22,754 bases of DNA from Clostridia bacterium (GCA_900755995.1 CAAEIM010000134.1:1-22754), one strand, 5' to 3'. Shown: positions 1-8,421, counted from the stretch's first letter. Notes: generated by a model not told the origin, from the sequence alone. Made by a program: numbers and translations.

Positions 1-10
1 ATATAGAAAA

Positions 11-114
11 AGTCATAGCAGACGTGGTATAATGAAGTAACCACACACCAAAAACCACGGTGGACTGCTATGACTCAAGAATAGTATACGTCAAAAGGAA
101 GAAAATTTCAACAG
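11..114 (+). mobile_element. Decayed IS30-like 5' end, copy A
   Basis: A perfect 11-bp inverted repeat (AGTCATAGCAG at 11-21, CTGCTATGACT at 65-75) with an inner 6-bp arm (23-28 with 54-59) flanks a GGTATAAT promoter-like box. The ATG at 70-72 opens a frame reading MTQE, then TAG, then YTSKGRKF, which resembles the start of an IS30-type transposase but carries a stop. Similarity to copy B (151-345) ends near 114, so the element is cut there. The IS30 assignment rests mainly on copy B; the truncation and stop are seen directly. Confidence 0.45.
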
Positions 115-150
115 GTAAATGATAAAATTAAATTGTACAGTAAAAAATAA

Positions 151-345
151 AGAAAAAACATAGCAAGTATGGTATAATTGAAGTGTCAATAAACAAAGGA
201 TCAAGGAGCCTGCTATGATACCATAAGAAGGAGAAATTTAACATCTGACTGAAAAATATGCACAAATCGAAATATTGTTGAAACAGTGCTTAACAAAGGT
301 CGAAATTATTAAGGCAGTTGGTATTTCTCACTTTTCTATACTTGG
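151..345 (+). mobile_element. Decayed IS30-like 5' end, copy B with transposase HTH remnant
   Basis: This copy has the same layout as copy A: CATAGCA at 159-165 and TGCTATG at 211-217 form an inverted repeat around a GGTATAAT box. The frame from ATG 215 contains two TAA codons, then reads HLTEKYAQIEILLKQ and VEIIKAVGIS. This matches the N-terminal helix-turn-helix pattern of IS30-family transposases (HLT..qR..Ie.LlkqG.s..eIA..lg.s). Similarity stops after HFSI near 343 and the remaining transposase, including the DDE core, is absent. It is a non-functional remnant. Confidence 0.55.
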
Positions 346-451
346 AAAATTTTCTATGTCGGGAAATTATAAAATAATTTATAGACAAATTTATTTACAT
401 ATGATATTATTAATTGTACAGATTGGCAGAAGGGGGGAACAACTTTTCTGA
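215..451 (+). pseudogene. IS30-family transposase N-terminal fragment
   Basis: The reading frame starting at ATG 215 carries in-frame TAA codons at 224 and 239 and ends at TGA 449-451. Codons from 242 encode the HTH-like stretch described for copy B. Residues after about position 343 (LGKFSMSGNYK onward) do not look like IS30 and are probably unrelated DNA read through in frame. There is no catalytic domain. Confidence 0.45.
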
Positions 452-691
452 TTTAATGAAAAGAATATTTACAAGTCCTATAAACTAAATTGTAATTTGA
501 CTTTTTTAAATTTTGTTTAAGCGGTATCTTATTGATTAACAACAACTACAAAGCTCTATAGACGTAATCTCAGTTAAACATTTTTGCAGTAGATCAACTA
601 ACCAATCCACAGCATCTCTTAAAGCGCAGTAAATTTGTCCTTGGAGAGGTATATAGAAAACTACTGCTTTCTAATAGAAGGAGACAATAGT
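346..691. other. Non-coding stretch between IS remnant and protease gene
   Basis: No convincing gene, RNA or strong promoter is seen. The stretch is AT-rich and holds the leader of the protease gene. A TTGACT-like hexamer occurs near 497, but no well-placed -10 box follows it. GCAGTAG near 585 and CTACTGC near 661 are complementary and could form a long-range arm; the support is weak. Confidence 0.4.
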
Positions 692-3088
692 ATGAAAAAG
701 CAATATTTAAAATTTCCTGCAATTATTTCACTTCTGCTCACTACATCCTTTATTTTTAATTTAACGGTTATGGCGCAGACAAATGATGATGCAGGCATTG
801 AAAAATTGCCTGAAAGCTACAGTTCTGTTGAGCAAGGCTACATAACATCTGTAAAAAACCAGGGAAATACGGGTACCTGCTGGGCGCACGCAGCAATAGC
901 AGCCTGTGAAGCAAGCCTTATTAAAAACAACGGATATACAAGGGATTTGAATCTTTCCGAACTTAATATGGCATTCTCTTCATATCATACAATGACAGAT
1001 AAACTTGGATTGTTTGACAGCGAAACGGTGTCACTGATTGATTATATTTACGGCGGCGGAAATTATGATACGGCTATGATGACGCTTGCCAACTGGAACG
1101 GTGTTGTCAGTGAACAAGCAAATCATTCTCAGTACACAAGCGAAAAACTGCACTTAAATAATGCTCAGGAATTTGATGTTTATAACAAAGAATCCCAGTA
1201 CTGCTACGATGAGGTGCACCTGAGTAACTGCTATTCTGTATCCGGTGATGACATCAATAACATAAAAAAGTGTGTATTGAAATTTGCTGCAGGCGCTACT
1301 CATATCAATGTGGATAATTATAATGAAGATTCCTTTGCATATTATTCCCCTTATTATTTATTGCTGACCGGTTCTGAACATGGTGTTGCTATAGTAGGCT
1401 GGGATGATAATTTTCCGAAAGAATGCTGTAGCATTAACGGTGAGATGCCGAAAAATGACGGCGCATGGTTAATTAAAAACAGTTGGGGAACTGATTGCGG
1501 AATGGACGGATATATGTGGGTTTCCTACGAGGATGCATATGTAATTAATGACGGCGTTACATTTTTTGAATTTGAATCGGCTGACAATTACACATATAAT
1601 TACGGATATGATGATTTAACAGGAAAATATTCAATCAATAATCAGGGTGTTAAGGTTGGCAATGATGTAAAAATGGCAAACGTATTTACCGCTCAGGGCG
1701 ATAATGAGCAGCTGAAAGCATTTTCATTTTACACAACTAACGAGAATCTTAATTACGATGCGTATATTTATACGGGCTTAACACAAAGCAATTCACCGAC
1801 AGAGGGCTTGCCGGTTGCAAGTGTGTCGGGTAATATCCCGCTAAAGGGTTATCACACTATAAAGCTTGATAAGCCGATAAGCCTTGAAAAGGGAGAAAAG
1901 TTTTCTGTTGTAATAAGGCTTTTCAGCAATGATATCGACACAGATATTTTAGTAAATATTGATATGCAGAATGACCACCAGGAGATAATGAGTAATGAGG
2001 ATATAAAGGTATCTGATTTTGGAGAAAGCTTTTACTGTACCGATGCTGACAACTGGGTGGATTTAAAGAATGTTCTCAAAGGCAATATGAGAATCAAGGC
2101 ATTTACAGACGCTGATGAAAAGACAGAATCTGAAAAGGACGAATACAGCAAGTACAAAGGCTATACCCGTGAACAGCTTATTGAGATGCTTAAAAAGGAT
2201 ATTGAAATATCTGATGATTATATATGCACCTCATATACTTACAGCAGAGAATCAATTAATACTTTGATAAAGCTGGTTGGATATGCAGAGGAAGTTGTAA
2301 ATAACAGCGACCTGTTCCTTGCAGTTGAACTATCAGGACTTCATAACAAGCTGGATAGTCAGATGAATAATATGCAGCCTTTCACTATGGCTGAGGATTT
2401 GGCGGTTTACTACAACGGAATACTCAGTGTGCCTTATTATGACAGTGCAAACGGTTGGGAAAATTTTATATCCATATATAATGAGGCTGTAGAAGCAAGT
2501 GAGCAGGGATTGATTAATGACATCATCTATTTTGATTATTATGAGAAAACAAGGACTGCCTACATTGAATATATGGATGAAGCGGTAGCAAACGGATACA
2601 ATTTTAGCCATCTTCAGAATTATGGAGATATAAACAATGATTCAAAAATAGATATAAATGATGTCACATATCTGCAAAATATATTGGCAGAGGCAGTATC
2701 GGATGATTTTTATTCCCATTATAATTCTGATGTAAACAATGACGGTAAAATTGATATATCAGATGTAACGGCGATTCAGGAGTACCTATGTTGTCTTTAT
2801 GACCATTTTGCTGTTTATGACTATGACTTCAACGGTATTGATAACTATAATGATACCATATCCAAGGAAGAAGCAGAAAAATACTTGAGTGATGTATTGC
2901 AAACTGCGGAGGAATGGGAGAACTTTCCTTATATAAATATGAGCGAGGATGTGGATGTAATCAAAACAAAAATGATTTATCGGGACGGAAAGCTTGCATT
3001 GGAAAACGCAGACAGCTTTAAGCCTTATGAGTTGCTTTTTAAGGCAAGAAATATGCTGCAATGCTTCATGGGCGGAGGAAAGGGATAA
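692..3088 (+). CDS. Secreted papain-family (C1) cysteine protease with dockerin
   Basis: Predicted extracellular cysteine protease of 798 residues. ATG 692 is chosen over an ATG 19 codons upstream because GAAGGAG (677-683) lies 8 nt before it and a typical signal peptide follows (cut near A28, VMA/QT). The C1 catalytic set is complete: oxyanion Gln57 in NQG, Cys63 in GTCWAHAA, His230 in SEHGVAIVGW, and Asn263 in IKNSWGTDCG. Residues about 285-480 resemble the lectin-like beta domain that follows C1 domains in related Firmicutes proteins. Residues about 495-640 are helical and FIVAR-like. A two-repeat type I dockerin sits at about 645-699, unusually not at the C-terminus; a helical tail of about 95 residues follows. 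The dockerin suggests attachment to a cohesin scaffold on the cell surface. Substrate is unknown. The fold and catalytic assignment are firm; FIVAR and lectin-like labels are moderate. Confidence 0.88.
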   Translation: MKKQYLKFPAIISLLLTTSFIFNLTVMAQTNDDAGIEKLPESYSSVEQGYITSVKNQGNTGTCWAHAAIAACEASLIKNNGYTRDLNLSELNMAFSSYHTMTDKLGLFDSETVSLIDYIYGGGNYDTAMMTLANWNGVVSEQANHSQYTSEKLHLNNAQEFDVYNKESQYCYDEVHLSNCYSVSGDDINNIKKCVLKFAAGATHINVDNYNEDSFAYYSPYYLLLTGSEHGVAIVGWDDNFPKECCSINGEMPKNDGAWLIKNSWGTDCGMDGYMWVSYEDAYVINDGVTFFEFESADNYTYNYGYDDLTGKYSINNQGVKVGNDVKMANVFTAQGDNEQLKAFSFYTTNENLNYDAYIYTGLTQSNSPTEGLPVASVSGNIPLKGYHTIKLDKPISLEKGEKFSVVIRLFSNDIDTDILVNIDMQNDHQEIMSNEDIKVSDFGESFYCTDADNWVDLKNVLKGNMRIKAFTDADEKTESEKDEYSKYKGYTREQLIEMLKKDIEISDDYICTSYTYSRESINTLIKLVGYAEEVVNNSDLFLAVELSGLHNKLDSQMNNMQPFTMAEDLAVYYNGILSVPYYDSANGWENFISIYNEAVEASEQGLINDIIYFDYYEKTRTAYIEYMDEAVANGYNFSHLQNYGDINNDSKIDINDVTYLQNILAEAVSDDFYSHYNSDVNNDGKIDISDVTAIQEYLCCLYDHFAVYDYDFNGIDNYNDTISKEEAEKYLSDVLQTAEEWENFPYINMSEDVDVIKTKMIYRDGKLALENADSFKPYELLFKARNMLQCFMGGGKG

Positions 3089-3116
3089 ATTATAATAGTG
3101 GTATTATGTTGTTTGA

Positions 3117-3212
3117 AGAAATCAGTTAAAGGCAGAAAATCTTGATGTTTATGGCAGTGATGTATATAGCATAATGTCTGAAGCAAAAAGAGAAATAGAT
3201 AGGTTATTTATT
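3117..3212 (+). pseudogene. Possible frameshifted C-terminal scrap of the protease tail
   Basis: After the protease stop, another frame is open from 3117 to TAA 3210-3212 with no start codon, reading NLDVYGSDVYSIMSEAKREI. Its helical, A/E/K/L-rich pattern resembles the FIVAR-like tail of the protease just upstream. It may be the former C-terminus lost to a frameshift, or chance. Support is weak. Confidence 0.25.
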
Positions 3213-3218
3213 TAAAAT

Positions 3219-3246
3219 TTGAAGAAACAGAATTAGATTGTATAGT
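3219..3246 (+). promoter_or_regulatory. Probable sigma-A promoter of the lipoprotein hydrolase
   Basis: TTGAAG (3219-3224) and TATAGT (3241-3246) are separated by 16 nt, about 45 nt upstream of the hydrolase start. Both are one or two bases from consensus. Confidence 0.45.
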
Positions 3247-3291
3247 TTAATTAAAGATAAATGATGTGTCATAAAAATCGGAGGTGAGTAT

Positions 3292-4212
3292 GTGAAATAT
3301 ATGAAAATTTTTTGTGTGAATATTAGTGCTGTTTTATTTTTATTATGTGTTCTAAGTGGTTGCAGTAATACAATAGAAATTGATGAAGATAGTATGTATA
3401 ATTTTGTCAAGTATCAAAATGAAGAAGTATTTGATATTGAGCAAATAAATCTTAATAACAGTTTGAGTAAAAGTTGCATATCATATAAATTTACATATAT
3501 TTCTGATAATTACCAAGTGAAAGCTTATATTTCAATTCCGTTGGAATTTATTGAAAATCATTCTCCGGGAAAATGTATTCTATATAACAGAGGAGGTAAC
3601 AGTAAAATAGGCTTACTAAAAGATGAAGATACGGCAAAACTTTGCGCAGCTACAAACTGTATTATTATTGCTTCGCAATACAGAGGCGCTGACGGTGGAA
3701 GCGGTAAAGACGAGTTTGGCGGTAAAGATCTTAATGATGTAATAAAGTTAATTGATTTGTGTGAAACACATTTTAACTTTATTGATATGGAGGATTTTTG
3801 TGTTGCAGGGGTTTCTCGTGGTGGAATGATGGCTTATATGACTGTCAAACAGGATGATCGAGTTAAAAAAATTATAGCTGTATCTGCCGTTAGTGATTTG
3901 TTTAAATCTTACGAAGATCGTGAAGATATGCAAAAAGTTCTCTACAACTATATAGGCGCAACTCCCGAACAAAATCCTGATGAATATGAAAAAAGATCTG
4001 CTATTTATTGGGCAGAGGAAATTACTGTACCAGTGTTAATTATTCACAGCAAATATGATGAACAAGTTTCTTTTTCACAAGCAGAAGATTTATATGAAAA
4101 ATTAAAACAAAATAATACCGAAGTATCTTTTAATGAGCGTGATGATAATATACATGGCTTAAGTGAAAGGGATCGTGATGTAGTATTGGATTGGATAAAC
4201 TCAAAAAATTAA
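3292..4212 (+). CDS. Lipoprotein alpha/beta hydrolase, prolyl-oligopeptidase (S9) type
   Basis: Predicted membrane-anchored serine hydrolase of 306 residues. The start is GTG 3292, 7 nt after the GGAGG core of GGAGGTG (3280-3286); an ATG three codons later (3301) is too far from it. A lipoprotein signal ends in LSGC, with Cys24 as the lipidated residue. The hydrolase core has the nucleophile elbow GVSRGG with Ser175, acid Asp256 in HSKYDEQV, and His288 in DNIHGLS. The SQYRGADGGSG segment near 128-138 is typical of S9-family peptidases and related acyl esterases. The usual N-terminal propeller is absent, so it is a short, core-only form. Substrate could be a peptide or an acylated sugar and cannot be decided from sequence. 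Codon use is more AT-rich than in the PTS genes downstream, perhaps reflecting separate ancestry. It stands alone between its own promoter and two terminators. Confidence 0.85.
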   Translation: MKYMKIFCVNISAVLFLLCVLSGCSNTIEIDEDSMYNFVKYQNEEVFDIEQINLNNSLSKSCISYKFTYISDNYQVKAYISIPLEFIENHSPGKCILYNRGGNSKIGLLKDEDTAKLCAATNCIIIASQYRGADGGSGKDEFGGKDLNDVIKLIDLCETHFNFIDMEDFCVAGVSRGGMMAYMTVKQDDRVKKIIAVSAVSDLFKSYEDREDMQKVLYNYIGATPEQNPDEYEKRSAIYWAEEITVPVLIIHSKYDEQVSFSQAEDLYEKLKQNNTEVSFNERDDNIHGLSERDRDVVLDWINSKN

Positions 4213-4224
4213 ACTATGAATGAA

Positions 4225-4257
4225 CAAGCGGCAGCGAGATAAGCTGTCGCTTGTTTT
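4225..4257 (+). terminator. Intrinsic terminator of the hydrolase gene
   Basis: An 11-bp stem (4225-4235 with 4243-4253) with loop GAGATAA is followed by TTTT. A near copy of this hairpin terminates the RCC1/dockerin gene at 21936. Confidence 0.8.
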
Positions 4258-4317
4258 CTATAACCGTCAATGCCCACAACTATGCTAACCGCAATGAATA
4301 GAAATAGAGCTTTTAAT

Positions 4318-4358
4318 ATGCACTCCAAAGGTCAGAAATTTTGGAGTGCATATTTTTT
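4318..4358 (+). terminator. Second intrinsic terminator after the hydrolase
   Basis: A 12-bp stem (4318-4329 with 4340-4351) is followed by ATTTTTT. With the terminator at 4225 it insulates the fructose operon from upstream transcription. Confidence 0.7.
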
Positions 4359-4493
4359 ATTATTTTATGCGTATGCTGTGAGCATATTTGACGGTATTTA
4401 AACGGTTGCTCATAAAATTCCATTTTTAAGAACTTATATTAAATAATTTTAGATTTGTTGGGCAGACTAATGATGAATGAATTTGACGGAAAA

Positions 4494-4635
4494 TTGACTG
4501 AAAATAAGCGGCCGGTTAATAATTACAGTATATTATCAGTCAAAATACATAAAAATTAATTTATAATATGATGTAATATTACTGAATTTAAAGTTTTGTG
4601 AATTATTTTGAAATATTTTGCTTGACTTTGACTGA
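4494..4635. promoter_or_regulatory. Three TTGACTGA boxes upstream of fruR, candidate FruR operators
   Basis: TTGACTGA occurs at 4494-4501 and 4628-4635, and inverted (TCAGTCAA) at 4536-4543. The last copy lies between the -35 and -10 of the fruR promoter. All copies fall in a 142-bp stretch just before a DeoR-family gene, the usual place for autoregulatory operators. The binding role is inference. Confidence 0.4.
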
Positions 4636-4649
4636 TTGGGTGATATAAT
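4622..4649 (+). promoter_or_regulatory. Sigma-A promoter of the fructose PTS operon
   Basis: TTGACT (4622-4627) and a perfect TATAAT (4644-4649) are 16 nt apart, about 20 nt before the fruR start. A second TATAAT at 4649-4654 overlaps. A TTGACTGA box lies inside the spacer, so a bound repressor would block RNA polymerase. Confidence 0.75.
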
Positions 4650-4669
4650 ATAATCAAGAGGTGAAGATA

Positions 4670-5419
4670 ATGCTTACTCAGGAAAGATACCAGACCATTC
4701 TGCAGGTATTAAACGAAAAAAATACAGTAACGGTGCAGGAGCTTACAAAGCTTTTGAATACCTCGGAGTCAACCATTAGGCGCGATTTGACTACCCTTGA
4801 TGAAATGGGTAAGCTCAATAAGGTTTTCGGCGGGGCTACTTCAATACATCAGCTCTCGGGAGCATATGAGGCTGATGTGGAGTCGAGAGAAAACATAATG
4901 CTTGAAGAAAAGCGTGAAATTGCAATCTACTGCGCTAAACTCATTACTGATTCGGATTTTGTATATATAGACGCAGGCACAACAACTGAGATTCTTACAG
5001 ATTACATTACCAATAAAAACGCAACATATGTTACAAACGGCATTAGTCACGCTAAAAAGCTTGTAAGAAAAGGCTTTAAAACCTACACAATCGGCGGCAG
5101 AATAAAGCCGGCAACCGAGGCGATAGTAGGCAGTGAAGGAGTCAGGTCTTTAAAAATGTTTAACTTTACAAAGGCTTTTATGGGCACCAACGGCATAGAG
5201 ATAAATGCAGGCTTCACAACCCCTGATATGGAAGAAAGTATAATTAAGGAAGAAGCAATCAGGCACAGCTATATGACCTTTGTGCTCGCTGACAATACAA
5301 AATTCAGAAAGGTATTTCCGATTACCTTTGCACAGCTAAAGGATTGCTGTATAATAACCGACAGTCTGCCGTACAGTGAGTTTTCGGAAAAAACTATAAT
5401 CAAGGAGGTTATGAGGTGA
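4670..5419 (+). CDS. fruR: DeoR-family regulator of the fructose operon
   Basis: Transcriptional regulator of 249 residues expected to repress the fru operon and be relieved by a sugar phosphate such as fructose-1-phosphate. ATG 4670 (MLTQERYQ) is preferred over GTG 4661 because MLT.ERxxxIL is the family start and AAGAGGTG (4656-4663) then has proper spacing. Residues 1-57 form the DeoR helix-turn-helix (TVTVQELTKLL and TSESTIRRDLTTLDEMGKL). The C-terminal sensor domain shows YIDAGTTTE, GGRIKPATEAIVG and GTNGIEINAGFTTPDMEES, the usual phosphosugar-binding signature. Its TGA overlaps the GTG of fruK by 4 nt, so the two are translationally coupled. It lies first in the operon behind its own promoter, consistent with autoregulation. 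Confidence 0.9.
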   Translation: MLTQERYQTILQVLNEKNTVTVQELTKLLNTSESTIRRDLTTLDEMGKLNKVFGGATSIHQLSGAYEADVESRENIMLEEKREIAIYCAKLITDSDFVYIDAGTTTEILTDYITNKNATYVTNGISHAKKLVRKGFKTYTIGGRIKPATEAIVGSEGVRSLKMFNFTKAFMGTNGIEINAGFTTPDMEESIIKEEAIRHSYMTFVLADNTKFRKVFPITFAQLKDCCIITDSLPYSEFSEKTIIKEVMR

Positions 5420-6318
5420 TTTACACAGTTACGCTGAATCCGTCTATTGATTATATTGTACGCCTTGATTCGCTCAAAATAGGCGTTACAAACAGAACTA
5501 CAAGCGAGGAGTATTATATGGGAGGAAAGGGTATTAATGTTTCCTGCGTTCTCGCTGAGCTGGGTATCAAAAGCACGGCTATTGGTTTTGTAGCAGGATT
5601 TACAGGAGAGGCAATCGAAAAAGGTCTTAGAAATCCAAAAATTACCGCAGATTTTATCACATTGAAAAGCGGAATTTCACGAATTAATATTAAAATCAAG
5701 GCAGGGGAGGAAACTGAAATCAACTGTCAGGGACCTCACATTGACGAAGAGGAGCTTTTAAATCTCTTTGACAAAATTGACAATATCCAGAGCGGCGACA
5801 CCCTCATAATTGCAGGCAATGTTCCGAACAGCCTGCCATCAGATGTGTACGAAAGAATTATTGAAAGGCTAAAGGACAGGGACATAAGACTTGTGGTTGA
5901 CGCTACGAGAATGTTGCTTGTCAATTCTTTGAAATACAAGCCTTTTTTGATAAAGCCAAACCGTCAAGAGCTTTCGGAGATTTTTAATACTAAGGTTGAA
6001 AACGAGGAAGATGTAATTAAATATGCTCGGGAGCTAAGAAAAATGGGCGCAAAAAATGTTCTCGTTTCCCTCGGCGGCGACGGTGCTCTGCTTGCAGATG
6101 AGTACGGAGAGATTCGTAAGCAGGGTGTTGTCAAAGGCAAGGTGCTCAACACCGTTGGCTCGGGAGATTCAATGGTTGCAGGATTTATCGCAGGATATAT
6201 TGAAAAGAATGATTATGCCTATGCCTTAAAGCTTGGAAGCGCCTGTGGAAATGCAACGGCATTTTTAAACGGGCTTGCCACAAAGGATAAGATTGAAGAA
6301 TTACTTGCTCGGTTCTGA
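5416..6318 (+). CDS. fruK: 1-phosphofructokinase
   Basis: Cytoplasmic PfkB-family kinase of 300 residues; phosphorylates fructose-1-phosphate to fructose-1,6-bisphosphate with ATP (EC 2.7.1.56). GTG 5416 is the start: AAGGAGG (5402-5408) is 7 nt upstream and the protein begins MIYTVTLNPSIDY, the family's N-terminus. GGKGINVS near 38-45 is the first PfkB signature. The second signature, NTVGSGDSMVAGF, contains the catalytic base Asp251. Length is normal for the family. The neighbour FruA makes its substrate, which favours 1-phosphofructokinase over tagatose-6-phosphate kinase. Overlap with fruR and a 30-nt gap to fruA support one transcript. Confidence 0.93.
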   Translation: MIYTVTLNPSIDYIVRLDSLKIGVTNRTTSEEYYMGGKGINVSCVLAELGIKSTAIGFVAGFTGEAIEKGLRNPKITADFITLKSGISRINIKIKAGEETEINCQGPHIDEEELLNLFDKIDNIQSGDTLIIAGNVPNSLPSDVYERIIERLKDRDIRLVVDATRMLLVNSLKYKPFLIKPNRQELSEIFNTKVENEEDVIKYARELRKMGAKNVLVSLGGDGALLADEYGEIRKQGVVKGKVLNTVGSGDSMVAGFIAGYIEKNDYAYALKLGSACGNATAFLNGLATKDKIEELLARF

Positions 6319-6348
6319 ACGGGTGTAAATAAAAAAGGAGAATGTATT

Positions 6349-8298
6349 ATGCGTATTACTGATTTATTAAAGCAAAGCTCTATTGCAATTAATGTTTCAG
6401 TGCAGTCAAAGCAGGCTGCAATCGACAGGCTTGTTTCACTTCACAAGAAGAGCGGAAACCTTGTGAATGCGGACGAGTTTAAAAAAGGCATTCTTGCAAG
6501 AGAGGAGGTGGGAACAACGGCTGTAGGTATGGAGGTTGCCATTCCTCATGCAAAGAGCACGGCGGTTAAGGCTCCCGCACTTGCGGCAATCACAGTTCCC
6601 GACGGCGTAGATTACGGCGCTCCCGACGGTCAGCCCTGTAAGCTCATCTTTATGATAGCCGCTACCACAGACGGAGATGTTCATCTTGAGGTGCTTGCAA
6701 GACTTATGCAGCTTTTAATGCACGAGGATTTTACGGCAAATCTCAAAAAAGCAAAATCTCCAAAGGAGTTTATCTCAATCATAGACGCTAAGGAGAGAGA
6801 AAAATTCCCGGAAGAAGCCGCAGCACCTGCTCCCGCAGAGCAAAAGGGCGGATACAGAGTTCTCGCAGTTACAGCTTGCCCAACGGGAATTGCACACACA
6901 TATATGGCGGCAGAGTCGCTTGTTAAGGCAGGCGAAAAAATGGGCATTACCATTAAGGTAGAAACCAACGGCTCAGGCGGTGCAAAGAATGTACTTACGG
7001 CTGAAGAAATTGCAAACTGCGACGGCATCATTATTGCTGCGGATAAGAATGTAGAAACAGCACGTTTTAACGGCAAGCCGGTTTTCTCAACAAAGGTTGC
7101 GGACGGTATTCATAAGCCGGAGGAGCTGATTAATAAAATAATCAACGGCGAAGCTTCGGTTTATCATTCACATTCAAAGAGCCAATCTCAGGAGTCTTCT
7201 GGCTCAGATGAAAGCATTGGCAGACAGCTTTATAAGCACCTTATGAACGGTGTTTCGCATATGCTGCCGTTCGTAGTTGCCGGCGGAATATTTATTGCAA
7301 TAGCCTTTCTCATAGACACATTTGCAGGCAACGCAGGAACAGCAGATTTTGGTTCGGTAAATCCTGTGGCGGCTTGGTTTAAAACTATAGGCGGATATGC
7401 ATTTAATGTAATGGTTCCTATACTTGCCGGATTTATTGCAATGTCGATAGCCGACCGACCGGGCTTACTCGTAGGTCTTGTAGGCGGATTCCTTGCAACC
7501 TCAGGCTCAACCTTTGCTTTGCCGGGCGGCGATGTTCCGTCAGGTTTCCTCGGTGGCTTGCTCGCAGGCTTTGCAGGTGGTTACCTCCTTCTTTTGGTTG
7601 AAAAGCTCTGTGACAAAATGCCTGCTTCCCTTGAGGGAATTAAGCCGGTGCTGATTTATCCACTTGCAGGTCTTGGCTTGGTAGGAGTTATGATGTGCGC
7701 CGTAAACCCTGTAATGGGCGCAATCAACACAGCTATGACAAACGCTCTGGAGGCAATGGCAAGCAACGAAGCACTTATGGTTCCGCTGTGCGCACTCCTT
7801 GCGGCAATGATGGCTATAGATATGGGCGGCCCATTCAACAAGGCGGCTTATGTATTTGCAACAGGCGCACTTTCATCAGGCATAGACGCAGCATATATGA
7901 TAATGGCAGCCGTAATGATTGGCGGTATGGTTCCTCCGATAGCTATTGCACTTTCAAACACATTCTTCAAGAGCAGATGGACTCCTGATGAAAGAAAGAA
8001 CGCAACAGTAAACTACATTATGGGACTGTCATTCGTAACAGAGGGCGCAATCCCATATGCAGCAGGTCATCCGTTGCAGGTTATCCCAAGCTGTGTTGTA
8101 GGCTCGGCTGTTGCAGGAGCACTTTCAGCAGTATTCGGTTGTACGCTTATGGCTCCTCACGGTGGAATTTTCGTAGTAGCTACAATCGGCAATCCGTTGC
8201 TCTACTTTGTGGCTCTGGCTGTCGGCTCTGTAATAGGTATGTTTATGCTCGCACTTCTCAAGAAGCCGATTGACAAACAGGTAAAAAAAGCTAAATAA
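6349..8298 (+). CDS. fruA: Fructose-specific PTS enzyme IIABC
   Basis: Membrane permease of 649 residues that imports and phosphorylates fructose at C1. Domain order is IIA (about 1-150), IIB (about 168-270), a Ser/Gln-rich linker (about 275-290), then IIC (about 293-645). The IIA phosphorylation site is His67 in VAIPHAKS. The IIB site is Cys177 in TACPTGIAHTYMAAE. IIC has about eight to ten hydrophobic segments and the LSFVTEGAIPYAAG and IGNPLLYF stretches of fructose permeases. In the former, HPLQVIPS replaces the more common DPLRVIPS; the effect is unknown. Start ATG 6349 follows AAAAGGAG (6333-6340) with 8-nt spacing. Phosphate would come from HPr and EI encoded just downstream. Confidence 0.95.
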   Translation: MRITDLLKQSSIAINVSVQSKQAAIDRLVSLHKKSGNLVNADEFKKGILAREEVGTTAVGMEVAIPHAKSTAVKAPALAAITVPDGVDYGAPDGQPCKLIFMIAATTDGDVHLEVLARLMQLLMHEDFTANLKKAKSPKEFISIIDAKEREKFPEEAAAPAPAEQKGGYRVLAVTACPTGIAHTYMAAESLVKAGEKMGITIKVETNGSGGAKNVLTAEEIANCDGIIIAADKNVETARFNGKPVFSTKVADGIHKPEELINKIINGEASVYHSHSKSQSQESSGSDESIGRQLYKHLMNGVSHMLPFVVAGGIFIAIAFLIDTFAGNAGTADFGSVNPVAAWFKTIGGYAFNVMVPILAGFIAMSIADRPGLLVGLVGGFLATSGSTFALPGGDVPSGFLGGLLAGFAGGYLLLLVEKLCDKMPASLEGIKPVLIYPLAGLGLVGVMMCAVNPVMGAINTAMTNALEAMASNEALMVPLCALLAAMMAIDMGGPFNKAAYVFATGALSSGIDAAYMIMAAVMIGGMVPPIAIALSNTFFKSRWTPDERKNATVNYIMGLSFVTEGAIPYAAGHPLQVIPSCVVGSAVAGALSAVFGCTLMAPHGGIFVVATIGNPLLYFVALAVGSVIGMFMLALLKKPIDKQVKKAK

Positions 8299-8350
8299 TT
8301 TTGCTAAAGCCTTTCAAATTTTTGCAAATTGTGATAAACTATCAATGAGA

Positions 8351-8367
8351 CAGGGATATTTTCCCTG
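8351..8367 (+). other. Intercistronic hairpin between fruA and ptsH
   Basis: CAGGGA (8351-8356) pairs with TCCCTG (8362-8367). No T-run follows, so it is not a terminator. It could mark RNA processing or stabilise the fruA 3' end. The 123-nt gap shows nothing else. Confidence 0.35.
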
Positions 8368-8421
8368 CCAAGTGAAAAAATATTTTTAAAATTATTATAA
8401 AACAATAAAGGAGTTTTTATT

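Noticed and set aside
4470..4559. 29-codon ORF starting MMNEFDGK
   Set aside because: No Shine-Dalgarno sequence, lies in the fruR regulatory region and overlaps two TTGACTGA boxes.
6681..7076. 131-codon minus-strand ORF in fruA
   Set aside because: Antisense shadow of the IIA/IIB coding region, which has intact catalytic motifs.
7695..7988. 97-codon plus-strand ORF inside fruA
   Set aside because: Out-of-frame shadow within the conserved IIC domain.
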